Assembly: GCF_000192745.1 (NCBI RefSeq)
Contig: NC_015259.1
Coordinates: 3,611,001 to 3,675,000 of the forward strand
From: Polymorphum gilvum SL003B-26A1
Lineage (GTDB): Bacteria; Pseudomonadota; Alphaproteobacteria; Rhizobiales; Stappiaceae
Direction: 5' to 3'
DNA: 64,000 bases
The translations under genes and the position numbers were made by a program. Below, one piece after another: positions 26,672-37,118 of this stretch (position 1 is its first letter; each line of letters begins with the position of its first letter). A model generated the notes under the pieces. It ran no database searches. It saw only the letters and a list, made by a program, of their open reading frames with translations, and had not been told where the DNA came from.

Positions 26672-26803
26672 CTCTCCGGTGTCCCTCCGGCCAAGCGGAG
26701 CGCGAGCCAGAACCGGAGAGTCACGGTCAACGATTTCAATAAAGTGACCGGGAGGCCCCGGCTCACCGATCCCGCATCTGCGCTTCTCTGCGTACGGGAT
26801 GAC
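26672..26803 (-). repeat. Dispersed palindromic intergenic repeat, copy A
   Basis: On the minus strand it begins GTCATCCCG and CGGGATCGG, with palindromic arms around GCAGAGAAGCGCAG (26766-26803). A second hairpin CTCTCCGG/CCGGAGAG ends near 26672. The same order of blocks appears in copy B at 35979-36075. It fills most of the bfr/amn intergenic space. No protein is supported here. Confidence 0.55.
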
Positions 26804-26877
26804 GCGTTTAGAGGGGGGGTCAGCAGTCTGACGGCGGCCAGGACCGTGCGTTTTCCTGCCTGCTCCGGCGGCCCCAC

Positions 26878-28386
26878 TCACTGGAACGCCGTTTCGGCGA
26901 AACTCCTCAGCTTGCGCGAATGCAGCCGCTCGTGCGGCATGGCGCGCAGCTTCTCCATCGCCCTGATACCGATCTCCAGGTGCTGGCCGACCTGCCGCTT
27001 GTAGAAGTCGGTCGCCATGCCGGGCAGCTTGAGTTCGCCGTGCAGCGGCTTGTCAGAGACGCACAGCAGGGTGCCGTAGGGCACGCGGAAGCGGAAGCCG
27101 TTAGCAGCGATCGTTGCCGATTCCATGTCGAGCGCGATGGCGCGCGACTGCGAGAATCGCTGCACCAGGCCGCGCTGGTCCCACAGTTCCCAGTTGCGGT
27201 TGTCGATCGAGGCGACCGTTCCGGTGCGCATGACCCGCTTGAGATCGTAGCCGTCCAGGCCGGTCACTTCCGCGACCGCGTCCTCCAGCGCCACCTGGAC
27301 TTCGGCCAGCGGCGGGATCGGCACCCAGGTCGGCAGGTCCTGGTTCAGCACGTTGTCCTCGCGCACGTAGCCATGGGCGAGCACGTAGTCGCCGAGCGTC
27401 TGGCTGTTCCTCAGCCCCGCGCAATGGCCGAGCATCAGCCAGGCATGCGGGCGCAGGACCGCGATGTGGTCGGTGATGGTCTTGGCGTTCGACGGTCCGA
27501 CACCGATGTTGACCAGCGTAATGCCGCTGCTGTCCGCACGCTTGAGATGGTAGGCCGGCATCTGCGGCAGCTTGGCCGGCGCCGTACCCGAGATGGGCGC
27601 CGCCGCACCTGCCGGCGTGACGACGTTGCCGGGCGTGACGAAGGCCTCGTAGCCGATCGCCGGGCCGGCCAGCACGGATTCGGCCAAGCGGCAGAACTCG
27701 TCGATGTAGAACTGATAATTGGTGAACAGCACGTAGTTCTGGAAATGCTCGGCGGCGGTCGCCGTGTAATGCTGCAGGCGGTGCAGCGAATAGTCGACCC
27801 TGGGTGCGGTGAACGGCGCCAGCGGCATGATGCCGTCGACCGGCTCGTAGGTGCCGTTGGCGATGGCATCGTCCATGAGCGTCAGGTCTGGAAGGTCGAA
27901 CGTATCGGCGAGCGGACGGTCGAGGCTCGCCGCCGCCGCCCCTTCCACATGGGTGCCGTCGTAAAAGGCGAAATGCAGCGGGATCGGCGTGTCGCTGTCG
28001 CCGATCAGGACCGGTACGTCGTGGTTGCGCATCAGAAGCGACAGCTGCTCGGTGTAGTAGCGACGGAACAGGTCCGGCCTCGTGACCGTCGCGGCATGAA
28101 TGCCAGGGCCGGAGACGAAACCGTAGGCAAGGCGGCTGTCGAGCCGGGCGTGGCTTTCGGTCACCAGCCGGATCTGGGGATAGAAGGCCCTGATCCGGCC
28201 CTCTGGAGGACGGCCGTCGACCAGGTTCTGGAATGCCTCGCGGATGAATGCGGTGTTGCGCTCAAACAAGCCGATCAGGCGCTCCACCGCCTTGTCGGCA
28301 TCGCGGAACGGCTCGAGCGAAGCGGCGGGAGCCAGGGTAACGGCGCGTGGGGCGGCAAAGGGATTCGGGCGGGAATAGTCGATCAA
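26878..28386 (-). CDS. amn: AMP nucleosidase
   Basis: 502 residues from a TTG at 28386, chosen because AAGGAG lies 7 nt upstream; the protein then starts MIDYSRPNPFAAP. Hydrolyses AMP to adenine and ribose 5-phosphate. N-terminal AMP nucleosidase domain (about 15-190, with VSGPGIHAATVTRPDLF and DSDTPIPLHFAF) followed by a phosphorylase-like domain (TLVNIGVGPSNAKTITDHIA, ALDMESATIAANGF, LLCVSDKPLHGELKLPGMA). Length matches the family. Purine salvage role; no partner gene nearby. Confidence 0.96.
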   Translation of the reverse strand: MIDYSRPNPFAAPRAVTLAPAASLEPFRDADKAVERLIGLFERNTAFIREAFQNLVDGRPPEGRIRAFYPQIRLVTESHARLDSRLAYGFVSGPGIHAATVTRPDLFRRYYTEQLSLLMRNHDVPVLIGDSDTPIPLHFAFYDGTHVEGAAAASLDRPLADTFDLPDLTLMDDAIANGTYEPVDGIMPLAPFTAPRVDYSLHRLQHYTATAAEHFQNYVLFTNYQFYIDEFCRLAESVLAGPAIGYEAFVTPGNVVTPAGAAAPISGTAPAKLPQMPAYHLKRADSSGITLVNIGVGPSNAKTITDHIAVLRPHAWLMLGHCAGLRNSQTLGDYVLAHGYVREDNVLNQDLPTWVPIPPLAEVQVALEDAVAEVTGLDGYDLKRVMRTGTVASIDNRNWELWDQRGLVQRFSQSRAIALDMESATIAANGFRFRVPYGTLLCVSDKPLHGELKLPGMATDFYKRQVGQHLEIGIRAMEKLRAMPHERLHSRKLRSFAETAFQ

Positions 28387-28586
28387 ATCGGTTCTCCTTG
28401 TTCTTGTAATTAACCGGACAGAATCCTGACGCGGGGACCGGACGTCAAGGATGATGGCCGCCATTTGTGAAATTATTTTCATCGTCCGCGTAAATTTTCA
28501 ACGTACTGTGGCGTGGCACCGCCACCGTCGGACCATTGCGGCCGCCGGGCACAGTGGACTAGTGTGGCGGCAGGACGGGGGATGCC

Positions 28587-29266
28587 ATGCGGTCATTTCA
28601 CGACATCCGCGCCATGGCGGCGGCCAACAAGGGCGGCGAGGCCGCGCTTTCGGCGCTGCTCGGCGAGACGCAGCCCAGAACCGAAGCGGAACTTGCCGCC
28701 ATCGGCGACGACCGCTGGCTGGCCATGTTCACCCGCTGCATCTTCCAGGCCGGCTTCAACTGGAAGGTGATCGACGCGAAGTGGCCGGGCTTCGAAGAGG
28801 CGTTCGAGGGCTTCGACCCGGCGCGCATCGCACATTGGCCCGACGAGCGGCTGGATGCGCTCGCGTCTGACGCCCGCGTCGTGCGCAACGCCGCCAAGAT
28901 CCATTCGGTGCGCGACAACGCCCTGTTCCTGCGCGACCTCGCCCGGAACGGCGGCAGCGCGTCGGCCGTGCTCGCCGCCTGGCCCGCAAGCGACCAGATC
29001 GGCCTGATGGACCTTCTCAAGACCAGGGGCAGCCGGCTGGGCGGCAACACTGGCCAGTATGCCCTGCGCTTCATGGGCAAGGAGAGTTTCATCCTCTCCG
29101 CCTCGGTCCTGGCGGCGCTCCGGCGCGAGGGCATCGTCGACGGGACGTCCTTGTCGAAAAAGTCGCTCGCCGCCATCCAGGGAGCCTTTAACCAATGGAA
29201 GGCCGAATCCGGCGCCAGCCTGACCGAGATCAGCAGAATTCTGGCCTTTTCCCATAGCGACCCCGA

Positions 29267-29270
<4 letters not shown>
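28587..29270 (+). CDS. DNA-3-methyladenine glycosylase I-like protein lacking the zinc snap
   Basis: 227 residues; a GGGGG run lies about 5 nt before the ATG. The core FTRCIFQAGFNWKVIDAKWPGF and EEAFEGFDPARIA is the Tag-type helix-hairpin-helix glycosylase pattern. Canonical Tag has a Cys/His pair at the N-terminus and an HxxxC at the C-terminus that bind structural zinc; neither is present, and the N-terminus is MRSFHDIRAMAAAN instead. Probably excises alkylated adenine, but this subgroup is less studied. Followed by ccrM, whose upstream signals overlap its stop codon. Confidence 0.82.
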
Positions 29271-30541
<1,271 letters not shown>

Positions 30542-30578
30542 GCAGGACGGACCTTCGCGTTTCCCCGCGAGCACCCTG

Positions 30579-30610
30579 CGCCCCCGACCACACCGGCCGG
30601 GGGCGTCTTT
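30579..30610 (+). terminator. Terminator between convergent ccrM and tyrS
   Basis: 8-bp stem CGCCCCCG/CGGGGGCG (30579-30586 and 30598-30605) with an 11-nt loop, followed by TCTTT. The mainly G/C stem lies 38 bp after ccrM and 17 bp before the tyrS stop. Confidence 0.65.
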
Positions 30611-30626
30611 GTGTCGACAGGGCCGT

Positions 30627-31898
30627 TCAGCGGAACGCCACCACAGCCTTGCGCCGCCTGCCGGCGGCCAGGGTCAGCCGGCCGTCGGTCAGATCCGCGG
30701 CCGTCACCGTCCGGCGCGGATCTGCGACTGTCTCGCCGTTGAGCCGCAATCCGCCGCCCTCGATCAGCCGCCTGGCCGCGCCGTTGCTGGCGGCAAGGCC
30801 GACCTCGACCAGAAGGTCGAGCAGGCCGAGGCCGGCGGCAAGGCGGGCGCAGTCCGCCTCGTGGGTCGGCCGGGCGCTGGCCTCGCCGCCGGCAAACAGC
30901 GCCTCGCCCTGTTCCAGCGCGGCGCCGGCAGCGGCCGGGCCATGGACCACTCCAGTGGCCTGGGTGGCGAGGATCTTCTTTGCCTCGTTGAGCTCCACGC
31001 CTTCCAGAACGGCGAGCCGCCCGACCTCGCTCATCGGCAAATCCGTAAACAGACGCAGGCACTTGCCGACGTCGGCGTCGGCCGTGTTGCGCCAGAACTG
31101 CCAGAAGGCAAAGGGCGACAGGTGGTCGGGATGCAGCCAGACGGCGCCGGCGGCGGTCTTGCCCATCTTGGCGCCGCCGGCCGTGGTGACCAGCGGCACG
31201 GTGAGCCCGAACAGCCGCCGGCCATCGGTCTTGCGGGCCAGTTCGACGCCGTTGACGATGTTGCCCCACTGGTCCGAGCCGCCGACCTGCAGCCGGCACT
31301 CATGACGACGTGAAAGTTCAAGGAAATCAACCGCCTGCAGCATCATGTAGCAGAATTCGAGCACGGTCAACGGCTGCTGGGCGTCGAGGCGCGAGCGGAC
31401 GCTATCGAAGGTGATCATCCGGTTGACGGTGAACTGGGTGCCGTAGTCGCGCAGGAATTCCAGGAAGCGGAACTCGGTCAGCCACTCGGCATTGTCGACC
31501 AGACGCGCGCCCTCGCTGTCGTCGAGGTCGAGCACGCCCTCGATGGAGCGGCGGATTCCGGCAATGTTTTCCGTCACCTGCGCCTCGGTGAGCAGCGGTC
31601 GCGCGTCGTTCCGGAAGCTCGGATCGCCGACCAGCGAGGTGCCTCCGCCGAGCACGACGAGCGGCCTGTGGCCGAGCTTCTGCAGCCAGCGCAGGGTCAT
31701 CAGCGGCACCAGGTGGCCGACGTGGAGGCTTGCCGCGGTGGCGTCGAAACCGGCGTAGGCGGTGACAGGACCTGCGGCGAAGGCGGCATCGAGCGCCTCC
31801 AGATCGGTACATTGGTGGACCAGACCGCGATCCACAAGCACTTGAAGTGCCTCGGATTTCAGACGGCTGGCGGATGCGCTTCGGGCATGGACGGTCAT
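30627..31898 (-). CDS. tyrS: Tyrosyl-tRNA synthetase
   Basis: 423 residues from the ATG at 31898, preceded by AAAGGAG with an 8-nt spacer. Class I aminoacyl-tRNA synthetase: HVGH (59-62) as the HIGH motif, KMGKT in GGAKMGKTAAGAVW as KMSKS, YAGFDATAASLH for tyrosine binding, and a C-terminal S4 RNA-binding domain (GAARRLIEGGGLRLNG). Complete. A terminator-like hairpin lies 45-67 bp upstream in the presumed leader. Confidence 0.97.
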   Translation of the reverse strand: MTVHARSASASRLKSEALQVLVDRGLVHQCTDLEALDAAFAAGPVTAYAGFDATAASLHVGHLVPLMTLRWLQKLGHRPLVVLGGGTSLVGDPSFRNDARPLLTEAQVTENIAGIRRSIEGVLDLDDSEGARLVDNAEWLTEFRFLEFLRDYGTQFTVNRMITFDSVRSRLDAQQPLTVLEFCYMMLQAVDFLELSRRHECRLQVGGSDQWGNIVNGVELARKTDGRRLFGLTVPLVTTAGGAKMGKTAAGAVWLHPDHLSPFAFWQFWRNTADADVGKCLRLFTDLPMSEVGRLAVLEGVELNEAKKILATQATGVVHGPAAAGAALEQGEALFAGGEASARPTHEADCARLAAGLGLLDLLVEVGLAASNGAARRLIEGGGLRLNGETVADPRRTVTAADLTDGRLTLAAGRRRKAVVAFR

Positions 31899-31942
31899 TT
31901 CTGGATCTCCTTTGCCGCGACAGGAGAGCCTTGAAACGAACA

Positions 31943-31965
31943 AGCCGCCTGACGCGGCGGCTTTT
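31943..31965. terminator. Terminator-like hairpin between the hemerythrin gene and tyrS
   Basis: 7-bp stem AGCCGCC/GGCGGCT with a 6-nt loop, flanked by A and T runs on both sides. On the minus strand it would end the hemerythrin transcript, or act as an attenuator in the tyrS leader if the tyrS promoter lies further upstream. Confidence 0.55.
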
Positions 31966-32114
31966 GGTCATTCGGTACTGTCAGGGATGAACAAGATCGA
32001 ACGCGGGCCGCCTAAGAGTGCGTCGCGTAATAATAAAATCCGGCGGAGGGGGCGGACATCCTGATCATGGGCGCAGTGATGCGCCAGGGGGAGCGCGCTG
32101 TCAAGAGCGGTCCG

Positions 32115-32699
32115 TCAGCCGACGCCGAGCGCGCCCTCGCCGCGGTCGAGAATCAACGGCACGATAAGGTCCTCCTCGTCGTCGAGGTGTCGGACAAGTC
32201 CGCGCAGCAGCAGGCCGCCGTCGTCGGCATAGGCGTCGGCAGCGCGCCGGACGCGGTCCCGATCGATGCCGCCGAGGGCTGCGAGCAGGTCATTGGCCCG
32301 TCCGACAACCCTCTGGATTCGCTCGTGAATCAACTCGTGATCGGCTTCCAGAAGGTCGAAGCCCGCCGCCAGCCGGCGCTCGGCGGCGGCGAAGACCGGG
32401 AAATAGTGGTGGTCCTCGATCATGTGATGGTGGTGCAGCTCGGTGAGGAAATGTTGCAGCCTCGGGGCGAAGAAGGTGGCGAAGGAGCGGGCCTCCAGGC
32501 GGCCCTCGCGGAAGCCGGCAAGGGCGTCGTCGAGGACGGTGCCGAGATCGCGGAAACCCTGGTGGCGGGCGAGCCAGAAGTCGGCCATGGGACCCAGATT
32601 CGGGTGCCCGCGCCAGCCGCTACGCGGATGATTTTCCAAAAGAAATAGCCATTCCGCGGGCAGTCCGCCGCGGCTGTCGAGATGCGTCTTGTCGGTCAT
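32115..32699 (-). CDS. Hemerythrin HHE domain protein
   Basis: 194 residues from the ATG at 32699 (GGAAGG upstream). Histidine/carboxylate pattern of an HHE four-helix bundle: an N-terminal NHPRSGWRGHPN segment, LTELHHHHMIEDHHYFPVF, ADHELIHERIQRVV and VRHLDDEEDLIVPLIL. Such domains bind a di-iron centre and sense or store O2 or NO. The exact ligand is not known; the N-terminal DKTHLDSRGGLPAEW is conserved in alphaproteobacterial copies as I recall. Stands alone between gcvPB and tyrS. Confidence 0.85.
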   Translation of the reverse strand: MTDKTHLDSRGGLPAEWLFLLENHPRSGWRGHPNLGPMADFWLARHQGFRDLGTVLDDALAGFREGRLEARSFATFFAPRLQHFLTELHHHHMIEDHHYFPVFAAAERRLAAGFDLLEADHELIHERIQRVVGRANDLLAALGGIDRDRVRRAADAYADDGGLLLRGLVRHLDDEEDLIVPLILDRGEGALGVG

Positions 32700-32977
32700 G
32701 CAGGCCCTTCCTCGCCGCCGGTCAGCGACTCCGACTTCCCTCCGACCTCCCTCCGACTTCCCTCCGGAGAGGTGCCGAAGATCCGCCGGAGACCTGCCGG
32801 TCCCTTGTCGCGACATAGCGCGACGGCGCCGATCGGCAACGGGCCGCGCTTGCGACCGTACCGAACCGGCCGGAACGCCCGGCTTCCATCGGCTGCGCGC
32901 CCTCTCGCCCCAAGGGGGAGAGGGCCGGAGGGTGCGGCAGGCGCCGGCAAGTCCGCCGGAGGACGCGCTGCCCTCTC
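32700..32977. other. Intergenic region with short repeats between hemerythrin gene and gcvPB
   Basis: 278 bp. It contains an 11-bp tandem repeat (32730-32762) and a strong GC-rich hairpin (32899-32925: GCCCTCTC and CCCC arms). The latter is of the CCCTCTCGCCCC...GGGAGAGGG kind commonly scattered in Rhizobiales intergenic DNA. No gene is supported. Confidence 0.6.
32730..32762. repeat. 11-bp tandem repeat, three copies
   Basis: TCCGACTTCCC at 32730-32740, TCCGACCTCCC at 32741-32751 and TCCGACTTCCC at 32752-32762. Function unknown; a related 11-bp repeat lies at 12121-12146. Confidence 0.75.
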
Positions 32978-34570
32978 CTACTCGACCGCCTGCGGCGAGA
33001 CCTCGGCCGGAGCCGGAGGCGTCCAGGTCAGCACCGGGGCGCGGGCGGCACGGGTTTCGTCGAGGCGCCGGCGGGGGGCGAGGTAGGGCGCGCCGGTGAA
33101 GCGCTCCGTCTCGCCGCGCTTGGCCGACATGACCAGGTCGCGCAGGGTGGCGACGAACAGGTCGAGCGCGGCGCGGCTCTCGGACTCGGTCGGCTCGATC
33201 AGCATGGCGCCGTGGACGACCAGCGGGAAATACATGGTCATCGGGTGGTAGCCCTCGTCGATCATCGCCTTGGCGAAATCGAGCGTGGTGACGCCGGTGT
33301 CCTTCAGGAACGTGTCGTCGAACAGCACCTCGTGCATGCAGGGCCGCTCGCCGAACGGCAGGCTCATCAGGTCCTGCAGGCCGACGCGGACGTAGTTGGC
33401 GTTGAGCACCGCGTCCTCGGACGCCTGCTTCAGGCCGTCGGCGCCGTGGCTGAGCATGTAGGCGAGCGCGCGCACGAACATGCCCATCTGGCCGTGAAAG
33501 GCGGTCATGCGGCCGAACGGACGTTCGCCGGGCTCAAGACCCGCCTCGGTCTCGACCAGCACCGGCCCGTCCGCGGTCTTGCGCACGAAGGGCAGCGGCG
33601 AAAACGGCGCCAGGCGCTGCGACAGCACCACCGGGCCGGAGCCCGGGCCGCCGCCGCCGTGCGGCGTCGAGAAGGTCTTGTGCAGGTTGATGTGCATGGC
33701 GTCGATGCCGAGATCGCCGGGGCGCGCCTTGCCGACGATGGCGTTGAAGTTGGCGCCGTCGCAGTAGAAATAGGCGTCCGTCGCATGGATCGCCTCGGCG
33801 ATCGCGACGATGTCGCGCTCGAACAGGCCGCAGGTGTTGGGGTTGGTCAGCATGATCGCGGCGACATCGCCGGCATGGGCGGCGATCGCCGCGCGCACCG
33901 CCGCGACGTCGACCGTGCCGTCGTCGCGGGCGTCGACGGCGACGACCCGGTAGCCGAGCAGGGCGGCGGTCGCCGGGTTGGTGCCGTGGGCGCTGTCGGG
34001 CACCAGCACGATCTTCGGATCGCGGCCGGCGGCAGTGTGCGCGGCCTTGATCGCCATCATGCCGCACAGTTCGCCGTGGGCGCCGGCCTTGGGGCTCAGG
34101 GCGATGGCGGCGGTACCGGTCAGTTCCATCAGCCAGTCGCCGAGTTCGGCGAGCAGCTCGACCGCGCCCCTGACGGTGGACAGCGGCTGCAGCGGATGGA
34201 TGTCGCCGAAGCCCGGCAGCCGCGCCATCTTCTCGTTGAGGCGCGGGTTGTGCTTCATGGTGCAGGAGCCTAGCGGATAGAGGCCCGAGTCGATGGCGTA
34301 GTTGTTGCGCGACAGGCGCACGTAGTGGCGCATCGCCTCCGGTTCGGCGAGGCCGGGCAGACCGATCGGTGCGCTACGGGCATGAGCGCCGAGCTCGGGG
34401 GCGAACTCTGCCGGCTCGTCGAGGTCGACGCCGGTGGTGTCGGTGCGGCCGATCTCGAAGATCAGCGGCTCCTCCATGTCGAGGCCGCGGTTGCCGGTGA
34501 AGGTCTTCGGGCGGAACGAGGTCTCGGGTTCGCCGGGCGCGGTCGGACGGCCCTGGGTGTTCATGGTCAT
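32978..34570 (-). CDS. gcvPB: Glycine dehydrogenase (decarboxylating) subunit 2
   Basis: 530 residues; the start ATG at 34570 overlaps the gcvPA stop by 4 bp (ATGA), so translation is coupled. PLP-dependent P-protein half of the glycine cleavage system: the Schiff-base lysine is K298 in [14 protein letters not shown], followed by the glycine-rich GGGPGSGPV. With GcvPA it forms the split P-protein that decarboxylates glycine and loads the aminomethyl group onto GcvH. Complete, with the residues expected. Confidence 0.96.
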   Translation of the reverse strand: MTMNTQGRPTAPGEPETSFRPKTFTGNRGLDMEEPLIFEIGRTDTTGVDLDEPAEFAPELGAHARSAPIGLPGLAEPEAMRHYVRLSRNNYAIDSGLYPLGSCTMKHNPRLNEKMARLPGFGDIHPLQPLSTVRGAVELLAELGDWLMELTGTAAIALSPKAGAHGELCGMMAIKAAHTAAGRDPKIVLVPDSAHGTNPATAALLGYRVVAVDARDDGTVDVAAVRAAIAAHAGDVAAIMLTNPNTCGLFERDIVAIAEAIHATDAYFYCDGANFNAIVGKARPGDLGIDAMHINLHKTFSTPHGGGGPGSGPVVLSQRLAPFSPLPFVRKTADGPVLVETEAGLEPGERPFGRMTAFHGQMGMFVRALAYMLSHGADGLKQASEDAVLNANYVRVGLQDLMSLPFGERPCMHEVLFDDTFLKDTGVTTLDFAKAMIDEGYHPMTMYFPLVVHGAMLIEPTESESRAALDLFVATLRDLVMSAKRGETERFTGAPYLAPRRRLDETRAARAPVLTWTPPAPAEVSPQAVE

Positions 34571-35913
34571 GCCAGCACCTCCCTGAGGGCCGCCGCGAAG
34601 GCGGCACGGTCTTCATCGGTATTGATTTCGGTCGAGGCGACAACGAGAAGGTTCGCAAGGTCCTTGTTGCGCGGCTCCAGCCGCGACACCGGCACGCCGG
34701 CGAGGATGCCGCGGTCGGCGAGCGCCTCGACGACGTGATCGGCGACCTTCGGCAGGGCGACGGCGAACTCGTTGAAGAAAGCGGAATTCAGCACCTCGAC
34801 GCCAGGCACGGCGGCAAGCAGTTTCTTGAGCTTGACCGCATTGGCGTGGTTGATGCGCGCGAGCCGGGTCAGCCCGGCCTCGCCCAGCAGTGTCATGTGG
34901 ATGGTGAAGGCGAGCGCGCACAGGCCGGAATTGGTGCAGATGTTGGACGTCGCCTTCTCGCGGCGGATGTGCTGCTCGCGGGTCGACAGCGTCAGCACGA
35001 AGCCGCGGCGGCCTTCCGCGTCGACCGTCTCGCCGCACAGGCGGCCGGGCATCTGGCGGACGTATTTCTGGCGCGTGGCGAACAGCCCGACATAGGGCCC
35101 GCCGAAAGTGAGGCCGTTGCCGAGCGACTGGCCCTCGCCGACGACGATGTCGGCGCCCTGCGCGCCCGGCGGCTCGATCAGACCGAGCGAGACGACCTCA
35201 GTGAAGACGGCGATCAGCAGCGCACCGTGGGCATGCGCCTTCTCGGCGATGGGTTTGAGGTCGATCAGCTGGCCGTAGAAGGACGGGCTCTGCACGACGA
35301 CGCAGGAGGTGTCGTCGTCGATGCGCGACAGGATGTCCTCGGTGCCGGTCGGGTCGGCCGGCAGCGCGACGACCGTGTCGTCGGCCATGCCCGACAGGCC
35401 CTCGACGACGGCGCGGTATTGGGGATGCAGGCCACCGGACAGCACCGCCTTGGTGCGCCGGGTGACCCGGTGCGCCATCAGCACCGCCTCGCCGGTGCCG
35501 GTCGAGCCGTCGTACATGGAAGCGTTGGCGACGTCCATCGCCGTCAATCGCGCCACCTGGGTCTGGAACTCGAACAAGTACTGCAGCGTGCCTTGCGTGA
35601 TCTCCGGCTGGTAGGGCGTGTAGGAGGTCAGGAACTCGGAGCGCTGGATCAGGTGGTCGACCGTTGCCGGCACGTGGTGGCGGTAGGCGCCGGCGCCGAC
35701 GAAGAACGGTACCGAGCCGGCGGCGACGTTCTTCGCTGCCAGACGCGACAGGTGCCGCTCGACCTCCAGCTCGCCCTTGCGGCGCGGCAGGTCGACCAGG
35801 CCCTTGAGGCGCGCGGCCTCGGGGATGTCGGCGAACAGTTCGTCGATCGAGCCGACGCCGATGCGCGCCAGCATGTCGGCGCGGTCGGTGTCGGTGAGCG
35901 GTAGGTAGCGCAT
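34567..35913 (-). CDS. gcvPA: Glycine dehydrogenase (decarboxylating) subunit 1
   Basis: 448 residues from the ATG at 35913 (AGGAG with a 7-nt spacer), starting [15 protein letters not shown]. First half of the two-gene P-protein; no PLP lysine is expected in this subunit. Recognised by [40 protein letters not shown] and [14 protein letters not shown]. Separated from the gcvT-gcvH-osmC group by 309 bp holding dispersed repeats, so it may need its own promoter or rely on read-through. Confidence 0.96.
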   Translation of the reverse strand: MRYLPLTDTDRADMLARIGVGSIDELFADIPEAARLKGLVDLPRRKGELEVERHLSRLAAKNVAAGSVPFFVGAGAYRHHVPATVDHLIQRSEFLTSYTPYQPEITQGTLQYLFEFQTQVARLTAMDVANASMYDGSTGTGEAVLMAHRVTRRTKAVLSGGLHPQYRAVVEGLSGMADDTVVALPADPTGTEDILSRIDDDTSCVVVQSPSFYGQLIDLKPIAEKAHAHGALLIAVFTEVVSLGLIEPPGAQGADIVVGEGQSLGNGLTFGGPYVGLFATRQKYVRQMPGRLCGETVDAEGRRGFVLTLSTREQHIRREKATSNICTNSGLCALAFTIHMTLLGEAGLTRLARINHANAVKLKKLLAAVPGVEVLNSAFFNEFAVALPKVADHVVEALADRGILAGVPVSRLEPRNKDLANLLVVASTEINTDEDRAAFAAALREVLA

Positions 35914-35978
35914 GACGCGGCTCCTGGTCGTTGTCATTTGTTCCAAGAGGGGTTGGCAGACCGCCACCCCCTCAATTC

Positions 35979-36075
35979 GTCATCCCGGGCGAGCTTCGTG
36001 AGACCCGGGATCGGCGGGCCGTAGCCCTATCGGTCTTCACCGGATCTCCGCTTGCGCTTCCTCCGGGATGGCGGT
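35979..36075 (+). repeat. Dispersed palindromic intergenic repeat, copy B
   Basis: Starts GTCATCCCGGG, with the palindromic partner CCCGGGATCGG (36004-36014), then a second arm pair around CCGGATCTCCG and CTCCGGGAT. Same block order as copy A (26672-26803, opposite strand), with different loop sequences. The pattern resembles intergenic repeats scattered through Hyphomicrobiales genomes. Confidence 0.55.
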
Positions 36076-36110
36076 CGAGGGGCGAGGCCGCTTCCGTCTT
36101 CCGTTTCCCG

Positions 36111-36214
36111 CCCATCCTCAGGAGGATCGAAGATCCGTCTCGAAGAATGGGCGATCCGCTCCGGCCCCTGGCCATCCTTCGAAACGCCGTTCCGCGGCTC
36201 CTCGGTGTGACATC
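36111..36214. repeat. Two inverted copies of a CATCCT/GAGG repeat
   Basis: At 36171-36214, CCATCCTTCGAAACG...GGCTCCTCGGTGTGACATC has the form of a common alphaproteobacterial intergenic palindrome. A second copy at 36111-36152 lies in the opposite sense (CCCATCCTCAGG...CGAAGAATGGG). The pair could fold as one long imperfect hairpin. Confidence 0.5.
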
Positions 36215-36222
36215 CCGCGGGA

Positions 36223-36708
36223 CTAAGGAGCCACCACCGTCACCGGCGCCGCCTCGACCGCGATGTCGCATTTCACCGAATTGGCGATGAAGCACAGCTC
36301 GTGCGCCTTTTCGTGCAGCGCCTCGAGAAGGGCCGGATCGGGGGCGGCGTCCGCCTGGAGCGTCAGGGCCGGCCTGAGCGTCACCTTGGTGATCGCCATC
36401 CGTTTCGGCGCGATCCGCTCCATCAGCGCTTCGGCCCTGTCCTCGTAGGCCACTACGCGCACCCCTTCCCGGCGGGCGATGTCGATGAAGGTGAGCATGT
36501 GGCAGGAGGAGACGGCGGCGACGAAGGCCTCTTCCGGATCGACCGCAGCCGCCACCGAATGCGGCAGCGGCACGACCGAGGGCGACGCCGACGCGGGCAC
36601 CTCGATGCCGCCGTCGAACCGCCACAGATGCCCGCGGGAATAGCGGCCCTTGTCGAGCTCGCCCTTGAGGCTCCAGACGACTTCGGCGGTGTAGAGGTGC
36701 CCGGCCAT
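36223..36708 (-). CDS. OsmC family peroxiredoxin-like protein
   Basis: 161 residues from the ATG at 36708, only 2 bp after the gcvH stop. OsmC/Ohr fold with the two conserved cysteines in VSSCHMLTFIDIA and NSVKCDIAVE, which reduce organic hydroperoxides or peroxidise thiols. Its tight coupling to gcvH is unusual and may be a convenience of transcription, or may reflect protection of the lipoyl group; the latter is speculation. The specific subfamily (OsmC versus YhfA) cannot be told. Confidence 0.9.
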   Translation of the reverse strand: MAGHLYTAEVVWSLKGELDKGRYSRGHLWRFDGGIEVPASASPSVVPLPHSVAAAVDPEEAFVAAVSSCHMLTFIDIARREGVRVVAYEDRAEALMERIAPKRMAITKVTLRPALTLQADAAPDPALLEALHEKAHELCFIANSVKCDIAVEAAPVTVVAP

Positions 36709-36710
36709 GA

Positions 36711-37082
36711 TCACAGCGTCTCGACGTAGGCCTTGTAGGCGGCCTCGTCCATGAGCGCGGCGAACTGGCCGGCGTCGACGACCTTGAGCCGGACGAACCA
36801 GGCCGCGCCTTCCGGATCCTCGTTGACCTTGCCCGGCTCGTCGACGAGCGCCCCGTTGGTCTCGGCCACCTCGCCGTCGATCGGCGCGTAGACCTCGCTG
36901 GCCGCCTTGACGGATTCGACCACGGCGGCTTCCTCGCCCTGCTTCAGCGCCTTGCCGACCTCGGGCAGCTCGACATAGACGACGTCGCCGAGCTGGCTCT
37001 GGGCGTAGTCGGTGATGCCGACGGTGGCCATGTCGCCGTCGACCTTGATCCACTCGTGGTCCTTGGAAAAGTAGGTGCTCAT
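36711..37082 (-). CDS. gcvH: Glycine cleavage system H protein
   Basis: 123 residues. Lipoyl-carrier protein; the lipoylated lysine is K59 in [16 protein letters not shown]. Accepts the aminomethyl group from the P-protein and hands it to GcvT and then lipoamide dehydrogenase. Gene order gcvT-gcvH-osmC, with 36 bp between gcvT and gcvH. Complete and of usual length. Confidence 0.97.
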   Translation of the reverse strand: MSTYFSKDHEWIKVDGDMATVGITDYAQSQLGDVVYVELPEVGKALKQGEEAAVVESVKAASEVYAPIDGEVAETNGALVDEPGKVNEDPEGAAWFVRLKVVDAGQFAALMDEAAYKAYVETL

Positions 37083-37118
37083 TCGGTTCGGTCTCCGGAA
37101 GGGGTGTTCGGGTTCAAA

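Larger units (their letters stand above)
35914..36222. other. Intergenic block made mostly of dispersed repeats
   Basis: 309 bp between gcvPA and the osmC-like gene, inside the gcv cluster. It consists largely of a copy of the GTCATCCCG-type repeat (35979-36075) and two opposite copies of a CATCCT-type repeat (36111-36152 and 36171-36214). No gene is supported. Confidence 0.6.

Noticed and set aside
33212-35904. Plus-strand frames opposite gcvPB and gcvPA
   Set aside because: Both lie within well-supported genes on the other strand and encode low-complexity Gly/Arg/His sequence.
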